A DNA stretch of 64,000 bases from Micrococcus sp. (GCA_029961105.1 JASBVO010000011.1:124001-188000); one strand, 5' to 3'; shown: positions 38,051 to 46,828, numbered from the stretch's first letter. Translations and numbers: made by a program. The notes: generated from the sequence alone by a model not told the origin.

Positions 38051-39636
38051 GAAGGGGTCCTCTCGGTGGACGGCTTCCGGAACAGGGCCATGAACATGGC
38101 GTCGGTGGAGTGCAGGTGGGGCCAGAGCTGGGCCGTGCCCGGCGCCCCCGCGGTGCCCGCGCCGGAGACGTCGCCGGCGGCCACCGCCTGCAGGGCCCCG
38201 GCCGTGTCCAGCAACTCCAGCCCCGGGTGCCGCTTGAGCAGGTCCTGGACCTGGAACACCGTCTCGGCCGGATGCGGGGAGCACGTCACGTAGCCGAGGA
38301 CGCCGCCGGGTGCCAGGGCGGTGACGGCGGAGTCGAGCAGCTGGCGCTGGAGCTCGGTGAGCGGCCCGAGGTCGGAGGGCTGGCGACGCCACCGTGACTC
38401 CGGCCGGCGGCGCAGGGCTCCCAGGCCCGTGCAGGGGGCATCGACGAGGACCCGGTCGAACGGCTCGCGCCGGCCGGCCCCGACCTCCGCGCCGATGTCC
38501 CGGCCGTCGCCGCAGCGCACGGTCCTCGCCGCCTCCGGCACGGCGGCCAGGGCCTGCTCCACGAGCCTCGCCCGGTGTTCGGCGACCTCGTTGGCGAGCA
38601 GGGCGGCCCCCCGCTGGTGGGCCAGGGCGGCCAGCAGCGCCGCCTTGCCGCCGGGGCCGGCGCACAGGTCGAGCCAGCGCTCCCCCGCCGCCGCGTCATG
38701 TCCCGTCCGGTCCAGCGGCACCTCCGCCAGGGCGCGCGCCGTGAGTTGCGAGCCGACGTCCTGCACGCGGACGGCGCCCTCCCGCACCCCGGGCAACCGG
38801 CCGGCGTCGCCGCCGTGGTACAGCGCCGAGTCCGGCGCCAGCGGCCCGGGCTCCGCGCCGGCCTCCAGGACCGGTGCGAGCTCGCCGAGTCCGGGAAGCG
38901 CCACGAGGTTCACCACGGGCGCCGCGTTGTCCGCCTCGAGCAGGGCCTCGAGCTCACTCGTCGGCCGGCCGTGGTTGGCCAGCGACTGGCGCAGCGCCCG
39001 GACGATCCATCGCGGGTGGGAGTGGCGGATGGCCAGGGCATCGTCGCCGCCGGAGGCCGGGGCCAGCCGCTCCAGCCAGGCATCCCGGTCCCGGGCGCTG
39101 ACCTTCCGCAGCACGGCGTTGACCAGGCCCGAGGGACCGGCGCCGACCTGCTCGCGGACCAGGGCCACGGTGGAGTCCAGGGCGGCATGGGCGGGCACCC
39201 GCATGCCGAGCAACTGGTGGGCGCCGAGCCGCAGGGCATCGAGCACGGGGCGGTCGAGCTTCTCCAGGGGCCGGTCAACGCAGTCTGCCAGGACGGCGTC
39301 GTAGAACCCCTGGCCGCGCAGGGCCCCATAGGCCAGCTCGGTGGCGAATCCCGCGTCCCGGCGGTCGAGGCGGTGGGCGGCGATCCGGGACGGCAGCACG
39401 AGGTTGGCGTAGGCGTCATCACGGCTGACCGCCGTCAGGGTCTCGAAGGCCGCCAGCCGGGACGGCTCCGCGGACCGCCGGCGCTGGGACGGGGCCGTGG
39501 CGGAGTATCTCCGCGGCCCGCCCGAGGTGCCGCGGTTGCGGGTCCGGCCGCGCTCGTCGCGGCGGTCATGACCCCGGTCGCCGCCTCGGTCATTGCCCCG
39601 GTCACTGCGTCCCCGGTCGTCGCGCCGCTCGCTCAC
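38047..39636 (-). CDS. rsmB: 16S rRNA (cytosine-C5)-methyltransferase RsmB
   Basis: 529 aa. The NusB-like N-terminal domain (about residues 60-190) has [17 protein letters not shown] and [19 protein letters not shown]. The methyltransferase domain has [17 protein letters not shown] (SAM), [18 protein letters not shown] (catalytic and release motif) and [12 protein letters not shown] with the second Cys. It methylates C967 of 16S rRNA in E. coli. Residues 1 to about 55 are an unusual Arg/Asp/Gly tail (DRG, DRR and RGR repeats) before the fold. The GTG start overlaps the fmt stop (GTGA). Confidence 0.93.
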   Translation of the reverse strand: MSERRDDRGRSDRGNDRGGDRGHDRRDERGRTRNRGTSGGPRRYSATAPSQRRRSAEPSRLAAFETLTAVSRDDAYANLVLPSRIAAHRLDRRDAGFATELAYGALRGQGFYDAVLADCVDRPLEKLDRPVLDALRLGAHQLLGMRVPAHAALDSTVALVREQVGAGPSGLVNAVLRKVSARDRDAWLERLAPASGGDDALAIRHSHPRWIVRALRQSLANHGRPTSELEALLEADNAAPVVNLVALPGLGELAPVLEAGAEPGPLAPDSALYHGGDAGRLPGVREGAVRVQDVGSQLTARALAEVPLDRTGHDAAAGERWLDLCAGPGGKAALLAALAHQRGAALLANEVAEHRARLVEQALAAVPEAARTVRCGDGRDIGAEVGAGRREPFDRVLVDAPCTGLGALRRRPESRWRRQPSDLGPLTELQRQLLDSAVTALAPGGVLGYVTCSPHPAETVFQVQDLLKRHPGLELLDTAGALQAVAAGDVSGAGTAGAPGTAQLWPHLHSTDAMFMALFRKPSTERTPS

Positions 39637-40646
39637 CGTGTTCCTTCCGGCCCGGTGAGGAACCGGGCACCCTCGGGCAGTCCGCGGCCCCAGTCGGCCG
39701 CTGCCATGATCTTCTTCCCGGCCGGCTGGACGCGCTCCAGGCGGATGCTGCCGTCGGCGCACTGCAGGTGGACGCTCTTCCGGCCCACGGCCAGGCTGCC
39801 CGGGGTCCGCGGGCCCGCCGGCGCTCCGCCGCCCGGGGCGGGGAGCTCCTCCGGCAGCGCGCCGACGAGCTTGACCCGCGCCGGGGCGTCCGCCGCCGTG
39901 CCGTCGGCCAGCAGCGCCCAGGCCCCCGGCTCCGGGGTGGTGCCGTTGATGCGCGCCGCCACCTCCGCGGCGGGCCGGCCGGCGTCGACGTATCCGTCCT
40001 GCTGGTCCAGCTTCGGCGCCAGGCTCGGTTCCCCGGACTGGGGCTCGGCCCGGGCGGTGCCGTCCTGGAGACCGGCGAGGGTCTGGGCCAGCAGCCCGGC
40101 GCCGCTGACGGCCAAGTCGGCCAGCACCTCACCGGCGGTCTCGCCCGGAGTGAGCTTCCGGGTCAGGCGCGAGAACACCGGTCCGGTGTCCAGGCCCTCC
40201 TCGAGCTGGAACACGCAGGCCCCCGTCACGGCCTCCTGGCGGATGATCGCGTGCTGCACCGGCGCGGCACCGCGGTAGGCGGGCAGCAGCGAGAAGTGCA
40301 GGTTCACCCAGCCGTGCCGGGGCAGGGACAGCCCCGCCGCGGGCACCAGGGCGCCATAGGCCACGACGGCGGCCACGTCCAGGTCCAGCGCGGCGATCCG
40401 GTCCAGGGTCTCCTGGCCGGCCTGCCCGGTGAGCCGGGAGGCGTGGAGGACCGGGATCCCCAGCTCGGCAGCCCGGGCCGCGACGGGCGAGGGGGTCAGG
40501 GTCCGCTTGCGGCCCACGGGGGCATCCGGGCGGGTGAGCACGGCCACCACCGAGAACCCGGACTCGACCAGGGCCTCCAGCGAGGGCACGGCCGTCTGCG
40601 GCGTCCCCGCGAACAGGACGCGGAAGCCAGTGCGGTCTGCACTCAT
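39633..40646 (-). CDS. fmt: Methionyl-tRNA formyltransferase
   Basis: 337 aa. Formylates initiator Met-tRNA with 10-formyl-THF. The N-terminal Rossmann-like catalytic domain has VLFAGTPQTAVPSLEAL, NLHFSLLPAYRGAAPVQ (catalytic Asn and His) and EGLDTGPVF with the Asp. The C-terminal OB domain follows from about residue 210. ATG overlaps the def stop (ATGA), pairing formylation with deformylation in one operon. Confidence 0.97.
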   Translation of the reverse strand: MSADRTGFRVLFAGTPQTAVPSLEALVESGFSVVAVLTRPDAPVGRKRTLTPSPVAARAAELGIPVLHASRLTGQAGQETLDRIAALDLDVAAVVAYGALVPAAGLSLPRHGWVNLHFSLLPAYRGAAPVQHAIIRQEAVTGACVFQLEEGLDTGPVFSRLTRKLTPGETAGEVLADLAVSGAGLLAQTLAGLQDGTARAEPQSGEPSLAPKLDQQDGYVDAGRPAAEVAARINGTTPEPGAWALLADGTAADAPARVKLVGALPEELPAPGGGAPAGPRTPGSLAVGRKSVHLQCADGSIRLERVQPAGKKIMAAADWGRGLPEGARFLTGPEGTR

Positions 40647-41200
40647 CGTAGGCCCCCGAAGCTCGAGCTCACGGACTTGGCACGGTCGGCCTGCGTGGTC
40701 CCCGTGACGCGCCCGTAGCCGGCGTCCCGCAGCCTCCGCCGCGAGTCCTTGCGGTCCTGCCCCGTCAGCCGGTCGATGTAGAGCATCCCGTCCAGGTGGT
40801 CGACCTCGTGCTGGAAGCAGCGGGCGGTCAGGCCCTCACCGCGGTACTCCACCGGCTCGCCGGCCGCATCGACGCCGCTCACCACGGCTTCGGCGTACCG
40901 CTCGGGGTGGTAGCGCAGCCCCGGGACCGACAGGCAGCCCTCGCCCGGCTCGGTGACCAGTTCCCCGTCGGTGCGCAGCACCGGGTCGATCACGTGCCCG
41001 CGCTGGCCCTCGACGTCGAAGGTGAAGATCCGCAGCCCCACGCCGACCTGCGGGGCCGCCAGGCCCACGCCGCCCACGTCGTCCATGGTCTCGAACATGT
41101 CCTGCACCAGGCGGTGCAGGTCCGTCCGGCCCGGACCGACGGCGGCCGCAGGAGTACGCAGGACAGGGTCGGGGAAGGTGCGGATGGGAAGGACGCTCAC
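40643..41200 (-). CDS. def: Peptide deformylase
   Basis: 185 aa metallohydrolase that removes the N-formyl group. All three motifs are present: GVGLAAPQVG, EGCLSVPG (metal Cys) and QHEVDHLDG (two metal His and catalytic Glu). The C-terminal about 20 residues (SRRRLRDAGYGRVTGTTQA) form an extension. GTG start overlaps the stop of the upstream nuclease-like gene (GTGA). Confidence 0.97.
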   Translation of the reverse strand: MSVLPIRTFPDPVLRTPAAAVGPGRTDLHRLVQDMFETMDDVGGVGLAAPQVGVGLRIFTFDVEGQRGHVIDPVLRTDGELVTEPGEGCLSVPGLRYHPERYAEAVVSGVDAAGEPVEYRGEGLTARCFQHEVDHLDGMLYIDRLTGQDRKDSRRRLRDAGYGRVTGTTQADRAKSVSSSFGGLR

Positions 41201-42087
41201 GCGCCCACCTTAGTCGCGCCCGGTGTTGAATCCGGCTCCGGAGCCGAGGGCGGAGGTGGTCCGATGGGACGGAGCGCCGGACCGGCGCTGTCGGCGACCT
41301 GGGAGTAGCCCCAGACCTGGCGCAGGGCCCAGAACTTCCGCCAGTGCTCCGGGAGCACCTGTGGATTGGCCTGGTGCGCCACGACCTCGGTCTGGCCCAG
41401 TGCCACCCCCAGCAGGACCGGCGCGTCCCCGTAGCGCCAGGGCTCCCAGGTGCCGGTGGCGGGGTCGACGAGGGACTCCTCGGCGCGCAGGCCGGCCACC
41501 AGCTGCATGACGACCTTGGCGTCGAGGGACTTCACCCGGCCGTCCCGCGTGGTGCCCTTGGTCTTGTAGTCGATGATGCAGGTCCGCCCGCCGATGGTGG
41601 CCACCAGGTCCAGGGTCCCGGCGTAGCCCACGGTCGAGTTCCACACGGTGAGCTCGGTGGCCACGGGGCGGACGTCGTAGAGGTCCCACCACTCGTCGAA
41701 GCGGTCCGCGTAGGCCCCCTCCCCGTGCTCGGCCAGCACGGCACGGGCCTCGGCCATCCGGTGCGGCCTGCCCAGGGCCCGCAACCCGACCTGCTCGGCG
41801 TAGTCGTGGACGCGGTCCCCCCGGGCAGCAGCCTCGTCCCGGTAGCGCTCGGCCGCGCTGGAGGCCTGCCGCGCCACCGACTTCAGCTGGGGCCGGGAGC
41901 CGAGGACCTGGGGCAGGCGCGGATCCTCGATGACGGCGGTGGCGGCCATGTGACCCGCCCAGCCACTCAGGTCGGCGGCCTGCTGGCCGATCACCGTGGT
42001 GATGGAGGGGACCTCCGGCACGCCGTCCAGGCTGCGGGCGTACATGCGGCCGTATTCGGTCTGGTGGGCGAGTCGGGGCTGCGTCAT
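41197..42087 (-). CDS. PD-(D/E)XK nuclease superfamily-like protein
   Basis: 296 aa, not a named gene. The restriction-endonuclease-like core is suggested by Glu145 (ATELTVWN), Asp160 in GYAGTLDLVATI and the Asp173-Tyr-Lys175 motif in TCIIDYKTKG, the E...D...(D/E)xK arrangement seen in RecB/Cas4-type nucleases. N-terminal SITTVIGQQAADLSGWAGHM resembles the front part of such proteins. The tail is Pro-rich. It is the first gene of a group continuing into def-fmt-rsmB-rpe with a GTGA junction, so a housekeeping nucleic-acid role is possible. There are no cas genes nearby. The start could be GTG 42093 (GGGAG upstream) instead of ATG 42087. Confidence 0.75.
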   Translation of the reverse strand: MTQPRLAHQTEYGRMYARSLDGVPEVPSITTVIGQQAADLSGWAGHMAATAVIEDPRLPQVLGSRPQLKSVARQASSAAERYRDEAAARGDRVHDYAEQVGLRALGRPHRMAEARAVLAEHGEGAYADRFDEWWDLYDVRPVATELTVWNSTVGYAGTLDLVATIGGRTCIIDYKTKGTTRDGRVKSLDAKVVMQLVAGLRAEESLVDPATGTWEPWRYGDAPVLLGVALGQTEVVAHQANPQVLPEHWRKFWALRQVWGYSQVADSAGPALRPIGPPPPSAPEPDSTPGATKVGA

Positions 42088-42188
42088 GGTCACCCATTCT
42101 CCCATCCGTCCGGACGCGATAAGGGCGGCGCCCACCGGCGGGGAGCAGGCGGGGTGCAGGCCGGTGAACACGCCGCTCCCGGCCCCGA

Positions 42189-42219
42189 TTGGACGATCGG
42201 GTCCGGCGTGCAGTAGAGT
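42189..42219 (+). promoter_or_regulatory. Putative promoter of the tRNA cluster
   Basis: TTGGAC (42189-42194), a 19-nt spacer and TAGAGT (42214-42219) lie 54 nt before the first tRNA. The wide spacer lowers confidence. Confidence 0.4.
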
Positions 42220-42239
42220 CATCTCTCGTTGGAAATCAC

Positions 42240-42262
42240 GGTGACTGGTTTTTCCGGTCACC
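42240..42262 (+). other. Hairpin between promoter and first tRNA
   Basis: GGTGACTGG and CCGGTCACC form a 9-bp stem (one T-G wobble) around a loop of five T, followed by AGTTTTCT. It looks like a weak intrinsic terminator or a leader processing structure in front of tRNA-Gly. Confidence 0.45.
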
Positions 42263-42272
42263 AGTTTTCTGT

Positions 42273-42346
42273 GCGGATGTAGCTCAGTTGGCTAGAGCGC
42301 CACCTTGCCAAGGTGGAGGTCGCGAGTTCGAATCTCGTCATCCGCT
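42273..42346 (+). tRNA. tRNA-Gly (anticodon GCC), copy 1
   Basis: 74 nt. Acceptor GCGGATG pairs with CATCCGC, discriminator T. The anticodon arm CCACC-TTGCCAA-GGTGG gives GCC (reads GGC and GGT). The T arm contains GAGTTCGAATCTC. CCA is not encoded. Sequence identical to the copy at 42610-42683. Confidence 0.97.
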
Positions 42347-42364
42347 CGCAAGTCTCCCAACCCT

Positions 42365-42435
42365 GGTGGGGTGGCCGAGAGGCGAGGCAACGGCCTGCAA
42401 AGCCGTGTACGCGGGTTCGAATCCCGTCCCCACCT
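42365..42435 (+). tRNA. tRNA-Cys (anticodon GCA)
   Basis: 71 nt. Acceptor GGTGGGG pairs with CCCCACC, discriminator T. The anticodon arm CGGCC-TGCAAA-GCCG region gives GCA, and the T arm contains GGGTTCGAATCCC. CCA is not encoded. It lies 18 nt after tRNA-Gly. Confidence 0.95.
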
Positions 42436-42503
42436 CGCATCGGTCGCCATCCGCTAGGATGGGGTCCTGCAGCTGAAGGATTCCGGGTCACCGGAACCCC
42501 TGA

Positions 42504-42575
42504 GCGCGATTAGCGCAGCGGTAGCGCGCTTCCCTGACACGGAAGAGGTCACTGGTTCGATCCCAGTATCGCGCA
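42504..42575 (+). tRNA. tRNA-Val (anticodon GAC)
   Basis: 72 nt. Acceptor GCGCGAT pairs with ATCGCGC, discriminator A. The anticodon arm CTTCC-CTGACAC-GGAAG gives GAC (reads GTC and GTT). The T arm contains CTGGTTCGATCCCAG. Confidence 0.96.
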
Positions 42576-42609
42576 CGGACGGAACGCCCGGCAGGGCAGT
42601 CCGGTCCAC

Positions 42610-42683
42610 GCGGATGTAGCTCAGTTGGCTAGAGCGCCACCTTGCCAAGGTGGAGGTCGCGAGTTCGAATCTCGTCATCCGCT
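42610..42683 (+). tRNA. tRNA-Gly (anticodon GCC), copy 2
   Basis: 74 nt, base-for-base the same as the tRNA-Gly at 42273-42346. Acceptor GCGGATG/CATCCGC, anticodon GCC. It is the last gene of the tRNA cluster and is followed 9 nt later by a strong terminator. Confidence 0.97.
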
Positions 42684-42692
42684 CCACACACC

Positions 42693-42722
42693 GGAAGGCC
42701 CTCCCGATCGGGAGGGCCTTCC
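42693..42722. terminator. Bidirectional terminator after the tRNA cluster
   Basis: A 30-nt perfect palindrome (each arm GGAAGGCCCTCCCGA) between the last tRNA and the convergent zapE gene. The outer arm GGAAGGCCC is also used in the terminator at 6461-6495. Confidence 0.8.
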
Positions 42723-42777
42723 TGCTGCCCGGGGGCTGTGCCGGCCGGCAGCGGCGCCGGCCGGCACAGGTGCCCGA

Positions 42778-43881
42778 CTACAGCCCCGTCTCCCCCATCT
42801 GGCCCTCGCGGACCAGGGCGGTCATGCGGGACACGGTGCGGAAGTACTTCTTCAGGTAGCCGCCGTTCATCATCTCGTCGGTGAACAGGCGGTCGAACGG
42901 CACGCCGGAGGCGATCACCGGCACGTCCTTGTCATAGAGCCGGTCGGCCAGCACCACGAACCGCAGGGCCATCGCCTGCTCCGTGATCGTCTCCACGCCA
43001 TGCAGGACCATCACGTCGATGTCCTCCACCAGCTTGCGGTACCGGCTCGGGTGGACCCGGGACAGGTTGGCGGTGAGGGCGGCGAAGTCGTCGCGCGCCA
43101 CCACGCCGGCCTCCGGGAACTGCTCGCGGGCCACCTCCAGGAGCCTCTCGTCGTCCAGCGGTTCCGGCGCCTCGGCCAGGCCGCGGTGGCGGTAGTCCTC
43201 GCCGTCGATCCGGATCACGTCGAACTGATCTGCCAGCACCTGGATCTCCCGCTTGAAGTCCTGGGCGGCGAAGCGCCCCTCGCCGAGCGAGCCGGGCAGC
43301 GTGTTGGACGTCGCCACCAGCCGCACGCCGGCGTCGGCCAGCTCGCGCATCATCCGGGACATCAGCACGGTGTCGCCGGGGTCGTCGAGCTCGAACTCGT
43401 CGATGCAGACCAGGGTGTACTCCTTGAGCACGTCCACGGCCTTGCGGAAGGACAGGGCGCCCACCAGGTTGGTGTACTCGACGAACGTGCCGAAGGCCTT
43501 GGGTCCCGGGGCCGCGTGCCAGAGCGAGGCCAGCAGGTGGGTCTTGCCCACGCCGAAGCCGCCGTCCAGGTAGATCCCGGTGGCCGACGTCGCACCGTTG
43601 CCCCCGCGGCCGCCCCGGCCGTTCCCCGACCGCTTGTCCCGGCCCCTGAAGAGGCCGAGGAACCCGCCGCCGGATCCGGCGTCACCGCCGCCGCGGCCCC
43701 TGACGGAGGCGGCGAAGGCCCGCAGCCGCTGCACGGCCTCGGCCTGCGAGGGATGCGCCGGATCGGGGATGTAGGTGTCGAAGGAGACCTCGCCGAAGCG
43801 GTAGGACGGCTGGAAGCCGGCCAGCAGGTCCTCCGCGGACACCTGCGGGGTACGGTCTGCGAGGCTGATGATCTCGGCCAC
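42778..43881 (-). CDS. zapE: Cell division protein ZapE (AFG1-like ATPase)
   Basis: 367 aa. Walker A GGFGVGKTHL begins at residue 107, Walker B is LVCIDEFELDDPG, sensor is VRLVATSNTLP, then HPSRYRKLVEDIDVMVLHGV, all family motifs. ZapE is an ATPase linked to the FtsZ ring in E. coli and related to mitochondrial AFG1/LACE1. A Gly/Arg-rich stretch (residues 61-97) interrupts the region before the P-loop and is probably a disordered loop. The GTG start has GGAG 7 nt upstream. Confidence 0.93.
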   Translation of the reverse strand: MAEIISLADRTPQVSAEDLLAGFQPSYRFGEVSFDTYIPDPAHPSQAEAVQRLRAFAASVRGRGGGDAGSGGGFLGLFRGRDKRSGNGRGGRGGNGATSATGIYLDGGFGVGKTHLLASLWHAAPGPKAFGTFVEYTNLVGALSFRKAVDVLKEYTLVCIDEFELDDPGDTVLMSRMMRELADAGVRLVATSNTLPGSLGEGRFAAQDFKREIQVLADQFDVIRIDGEDYRHRGLAEAPEPLDDERLLEVAREQFPEAGVVARDDFAALTANLSRVHPSRYRKLVEDIDVMVLHGVETITEQAMALRFVVLADRLYDKDVPVIASGVPFDRLFTDEMMNGGYLKKYFRTVSRMTALVREGQMGETGL

Positions 43882-44132
43882 GGGCGGCTCCGTCCTAGCG
43901 GTGTAGAGAGGCGTGAAGGGGGTGAGGACAGGGCAACTCTACCGGTCCGGCCCGCCGCACTCCCGGTGGCGGGTCCGCTAATTACCTTGCGAGAATGTGG
44001 CGTAATGTGAACACCGGAGGCCTCCCACGGGCGTCCGCCCGTCCCCGTCGATAGGGTGGACCGCGGACCGTGACGGCCCCAGCCCCGCAGCACCTGAGGC
44101 GGGGACCCGCGAAGCGAAAGGCACTGCCGAGG

Positions 44133-45035
44133 ATGACCACCACCGCAGACACCGCTGGCATCGACAAGTCCAGCGGATACGCGCACCCGGACAAGCTCGT
44201 GTCCACCCAGTGGGTCGCCGATCACCTCCAGGACGAGAACGTCGTGGTCCTGGAGTCCAACGAGGACACGCTGCTCTACAGCACCGGCCACATCCCCGGC
44301 GCCCGGAAGATCGACTGGCACACCGAGCTCAACGACCCGGTGGCCCGGGACTTCATCGGCCCGGAGGAGTTCGCCCGCGTGGCCGGGTCCAAGGGGATCA
44401 CCCGGGACACCACCGTCGTCTTCTACGGGGACAAGTCCAACTGGTGGGCCGCCTACGCCCTGTGGGTGTTCACCCTCTACGGCCACCCGGACACCCGCCT
44501 GATGAACGGCGGCCGGGACAAGTGGATCGCCGAGGGCCGCGAGACCACCAAGGACGTCCCCCAGGTCGCGCCGGTCGAGTACCCGGTCACCGAGCGCGAC
44601 GACACCACCGAGCGGGCCTCCCGCGAGGACGTGCTGGACCACTTCGGCAAGCCGCTGATCGACGTCCGTTCCCCGCTGGAGTACACCGGCGAGGTCACCC
44701 ACATGGACGGCTACCCCCAGGAGGGCACCCTGCGCGGCGGGCACATCCCCACCGCGGCGTCCGTGCCGTGGGCGAAGGCCGCCAACGAGGACGGCACCTT
44801 CAAGTCCCGTGAGGAGCTGGAGAGGATCTACAAGGAGGACGCCGGCCTCGGCGAGTCCGACGACGTGGTGGCCTATTGCCGCATCGGCGAGCGGTCCTCC
44901 CACACCTGGTTCGTGCTGCGCCACCTGCTCGGCTACGAGAAGGTCCGCAACTACGACGGCTCCTGGACCGAGTGGGGCAATTCCGTGCGCCTGCCCATCG
45001 CGATCGGCGCGGACCGCGGCGAGCTGCCGCGATGA
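44133..45035 (+). CDS. sseA: Thiosulfate sulfurtransferase (two-domain rhodanese, CysA/SseA type)
   Basis: 300 aa with two rhodanese domains. The inactive N-terminal one has [14 protein letters not shown]; the C-terminal one has the active-site loop [14 protein letters not shown] with Cys249, the form typical of actinobacterial CysA-type thiosulfate sulfurtransferases. It moves sulfane sulfur from thiosulfate to an acceptor. The stop overlaps the sufE start (ATGA), so SufE could be the acceptor. The 251-nt gap upstream holds a TAATGT -10-like sequence at 44003-44008 but no firm -35. Confidence 0.93.
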   Translation: MTTTADTAGIDKSSGYAHPDKLVSTQWVADHLQDENVVVLESNEDTLLYSTGHIPGARKIDWHTELNDPVARDFIGPEEFARVAGSKGITRDTTVVFYGDKSNWWAAYALWVFTLYGHPDTRLMNGGRDKWIAEGRETTKDVPQVAPVEYPVTERDDTTERASREDVLDHFGKPLIDVRSPLEYTGEVTHMDGYPQEGTLRGGHIPTAASVPWAKAANEDGTFKSREELERIYKEDAGLGESDDVVAYCRIGERSSHTWFVLRHLLGYEKVRNYDGSWTEWGNSVRLPIAIGADRGELPR

Positions 45036-45535
45036 CCGCAGCAGGACTCCCCGAGACGCTGCGGGGGATCGTCGAGGACTTCCAGTCCGTGCCGGACCCG
45101 GAGAAGCTGGAGCTGTTGCTGGAGTTCTCCGAGGAGCTGCCCGCGCTGCCGGAACGCTACGCCGGGCACGAGGACGAGATGGAACAGGTCACCGAGTGCC
45201 AGTCCCCCCTGTTCCTCGCCGTCGAGCTCCACGATCCACGGTCCGGGCAACCGCAGGCCCCCGACGCCGGTCCGGCATCGCCGGACTCGATCGTCCGCCT
45301 GTTCGTCTCCGCGCCACCGGAGGCACCGACGTCGCGCGGCTTCGCCTCGGTGCTGGCCCAGGGTCTCGACGGGCTGCCCGCCGGGACCGTCCTGGCCGTC
45401 CCGGCGGACCTGTCCTCGCGGCTGGGCCTGCAGAAGGCCCTGACCCCGCTGCGGCTGCGCGGCATGTCCGCCATGTTGGGCCGGATCAAGCGGAACATCT
45501 CCGACCGGCTCGGCTCCGGCCAGACCGCGGGGTGA
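45032..45535 (+). CDS. SufE family sulfur-acceptor protein
   Basis: 167 aa. The SufE fold is indicated by [31 protein letters not shown], with the acceptor Cys56 in [13 protein letters not shown] and [18 protein letters not shown] near the C-terminus. In other bacteria SufE carries persulfide for Fe-S cluster assembly; here coupling with a rhodanese on both ends of the frame suggests handling of thiosulfate-derived sulfur. It starts in ATGA with sseA and ends in GTGA with ybaK. Confidence 0.93.
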   Translation: MTAAGLPETLRGIVEDFQSVPDPEKLELLLEFSEELPALPERYAGHEDEMEQVTECQSPLFLAVELHDPRSGQPQAPDAGPASPDSIVRLFVSAPPEAPTSRGFASVLAQGLDGLPAGTVLAVPADLSSRLGLQKALTPLRLRGMSAMLGRIKRNISDRLGSGQTAG

Positions 45536-46065
45536 CCGGGCGCCCGGTCCGGTCGGCGGCGACACCGGCCCTGCGCGCCCTCGCGCGGGCCGGCGTCGAC
45601 CACGAGGTGATCGGTTTCGAGTCCACCGCGGCGCCGCGCTCGGCGCCGGCGCCGGGACGGGCTCCCGGACCGGGGTACGGAGCCGAGGCCGCCGCGGTGC
45701 TGGGACTGGACCCCGCCGAGGTGTTCAAGACGCTGATGGTGCAACTCACGGACGGGTCCCTCGCGGCCGCCGTCGTCCCCGTGTCCGCCACCCTGGACCT
45801 GCGCGCTGCCGCTACCGCCCTGGGGGTCAAGAAGGTCACGCTGGCCGATCCGGCACTCGCCGAGCGCCGCACCGGCTACGTGGTCGGCGGGATCTCCCCG
45901 GTGGGCCAGAAGCACCCGGCCCCGACCGTCGTCGACGCCTCCGCCCTCGACCGACCCGGCGTGTACGTGTCCGCGGGGCAGCGGGGACTGGAGGTGAGGC
46001 TGGCGCCCGTTGACCTGGTCTCGGTGACGTCGGCCGTGGTCGCGAGGATCGCGACGCCTCGCTGA
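45532..46065 (+). CDS. ybaK: YbaK/EbsC-type aminoacyl-tRNA deacylase
   Basis: 177 aa. [11 protein letters not shown] near the start, [20 protein letters not shown] with the conserved Lys, [31 protein letters not shown] (GxxxPxG motif) and [15 protein letters not shown] match YbaK, which hydrolyses mischarged Cys-tRNA(Pro). A Pro/Ala/Gly linker (about residues 36-50) is inserted after the first strand. The GTG start overlaps the sufE stop. It ends 7 nt from the convergent GPP34 gene's stop. Confidence 0.92.
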   Translation: MTGRPVRSAATPALRALARAGVDHEVIGFESTAAPRSAPAPGRAPGPGYGAEAAAVLGLDPAEVFKTLMVQLTDGSLAAAVVPVSATLDLRAAATALGVKKVTLADPALAERRTGYVVGGISPVGQKHPAPTVVDASALDRPGVYVSAGQRGLEVRLAPVDLVSVTSAVVARIATPR

Positions 46066-46072
46066 GTCCTGC

Positions 46073-46828
46073 TCAGTCCAGGGCGGAGGCGCCACCCGTG
46101 GTGGCCGTCAGGGCCTCGGCGATCGCGTTCTCGGTGGCCTGCAGCACCTCGGACACGGAAGCGTTGGTGCAGGGGCTGCCCACCGGTGTGAGGGCGGCGG
46201 CGCGGGTGTGCTCCTTGTCCGCCTCCGGGAAGAGCCGGTGCAACAGCCGGGTGCTGCGCATCAGGGAGATCAGCGGCCAGGTGGTCTCGTCGGCGGGCTG
46301 CGTGCCGCGCAGCACCGCCCGCAGGGTGTTCTTGAGGTCCTTCTCGAAATGCTGGTCCTTTTCCACGTAGCGGGTCCGGTGGAACACCCACAGCACGATG
46401 CTCTCGTCCTCCTCCAGGATCCCCCGCTTGACCAGCGAGGCGGCCACGGCGTCCCGCAGTGACTGGCGGGAGAAGCGGTTGATCCACTGTTCGGCGTCGC
46501 GGTGCCGGGTGAAGGCGCGGATGATGTCCCAGACCTGCTCGAGGGGCCACTCCAGGTCGGCGGTGTGGGCCCAGGCCGGCGGATTCGGGTCGGCCGCGAA
46601 GACCGGTGCCGGGTGCTCGATGCTCTGCACGGTCGTCTGGGTCACCGTGAGGCGGCCGCGGCGGGCCAGGTCGGCCAGCGCGGCCCCGGCCAGCCCCAGG
46701 CCGACGGTCGGCCCGTCCAGCAGCAACCGGCCCTTCTCGTCGTCCAGGCACAGCAGTAGGAAGTACTCGGGAAGGTTCAGGGGTCGATCGGTGACAGCCT
46801 CGTTGCTGTCCGTGATGGCCTCATTCAT
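46073..46828 (-). CDS. GOLPH3/VPS74-like (GPP34) family protein
   Basis: 251 aa. The GPP34 fold is indicated by NLPEYFLLLCLDDEKGRLLL, LGLAGAALADLARRGRLTV, then RDAVAASLVKRGILEEDES and YVEKDQHFEKDLKNTLRAVL. In eukaryotes GOLPH3/Vps74 binds phosphatidylinositol 4-phosphate; the bacterial role is unknown. The ATG overlaps the pgsA stop by 8 nt, placing it last in thrS-HIT-pgsA-GPP34. It lacks a signal peptide and is predicted soluble or peripheral. ATG 46828 gives the family start; GTG 46846 would add six residues. Confidence 0.9.
   Translation of the reverse strand: MNEAITDSNEAVTDRPLNLPEYFLLLCLDDEKGRLLLDGPTVGLGLAGAALADLARRGRLTVTQTTVQSIEHPAPVFAADPNPPAWAHTADLEWPLEQVWDIIRAFTRHRDAEQWINRFSRQSLRDAVAASLVKRGILEEDESIVLWVFHRTRYVEKDQHFEKDLKNTLRAVLRGTQPADETTWPLISLMRSTRLLHRLFPEADKEHTRAAALTPVGSPCTNASVSEVLQATENAIAEALTATTGGASALD

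Noticed and set aside
41197-42087. Cas4 or RecB assignment for the nuclease-like protein
   Set aside because: Only the core catalytic pattern is visible. There is no iron-sulfur cysteine cluster, and there are no cas or recombination genes around it.
42273-42683. Repeated sequence suggesting a CRISPR-like array
   Set aside because: The repeats are tRNA genes with complete cloverleaf potential, two of them identical; spacing and content are not those of CRISPR.
44003-44058. Promoters for sseA at TAATGT or TAGGGT
   Set aside because: Neither has a -35 at normal spacing, so no definite call was made.
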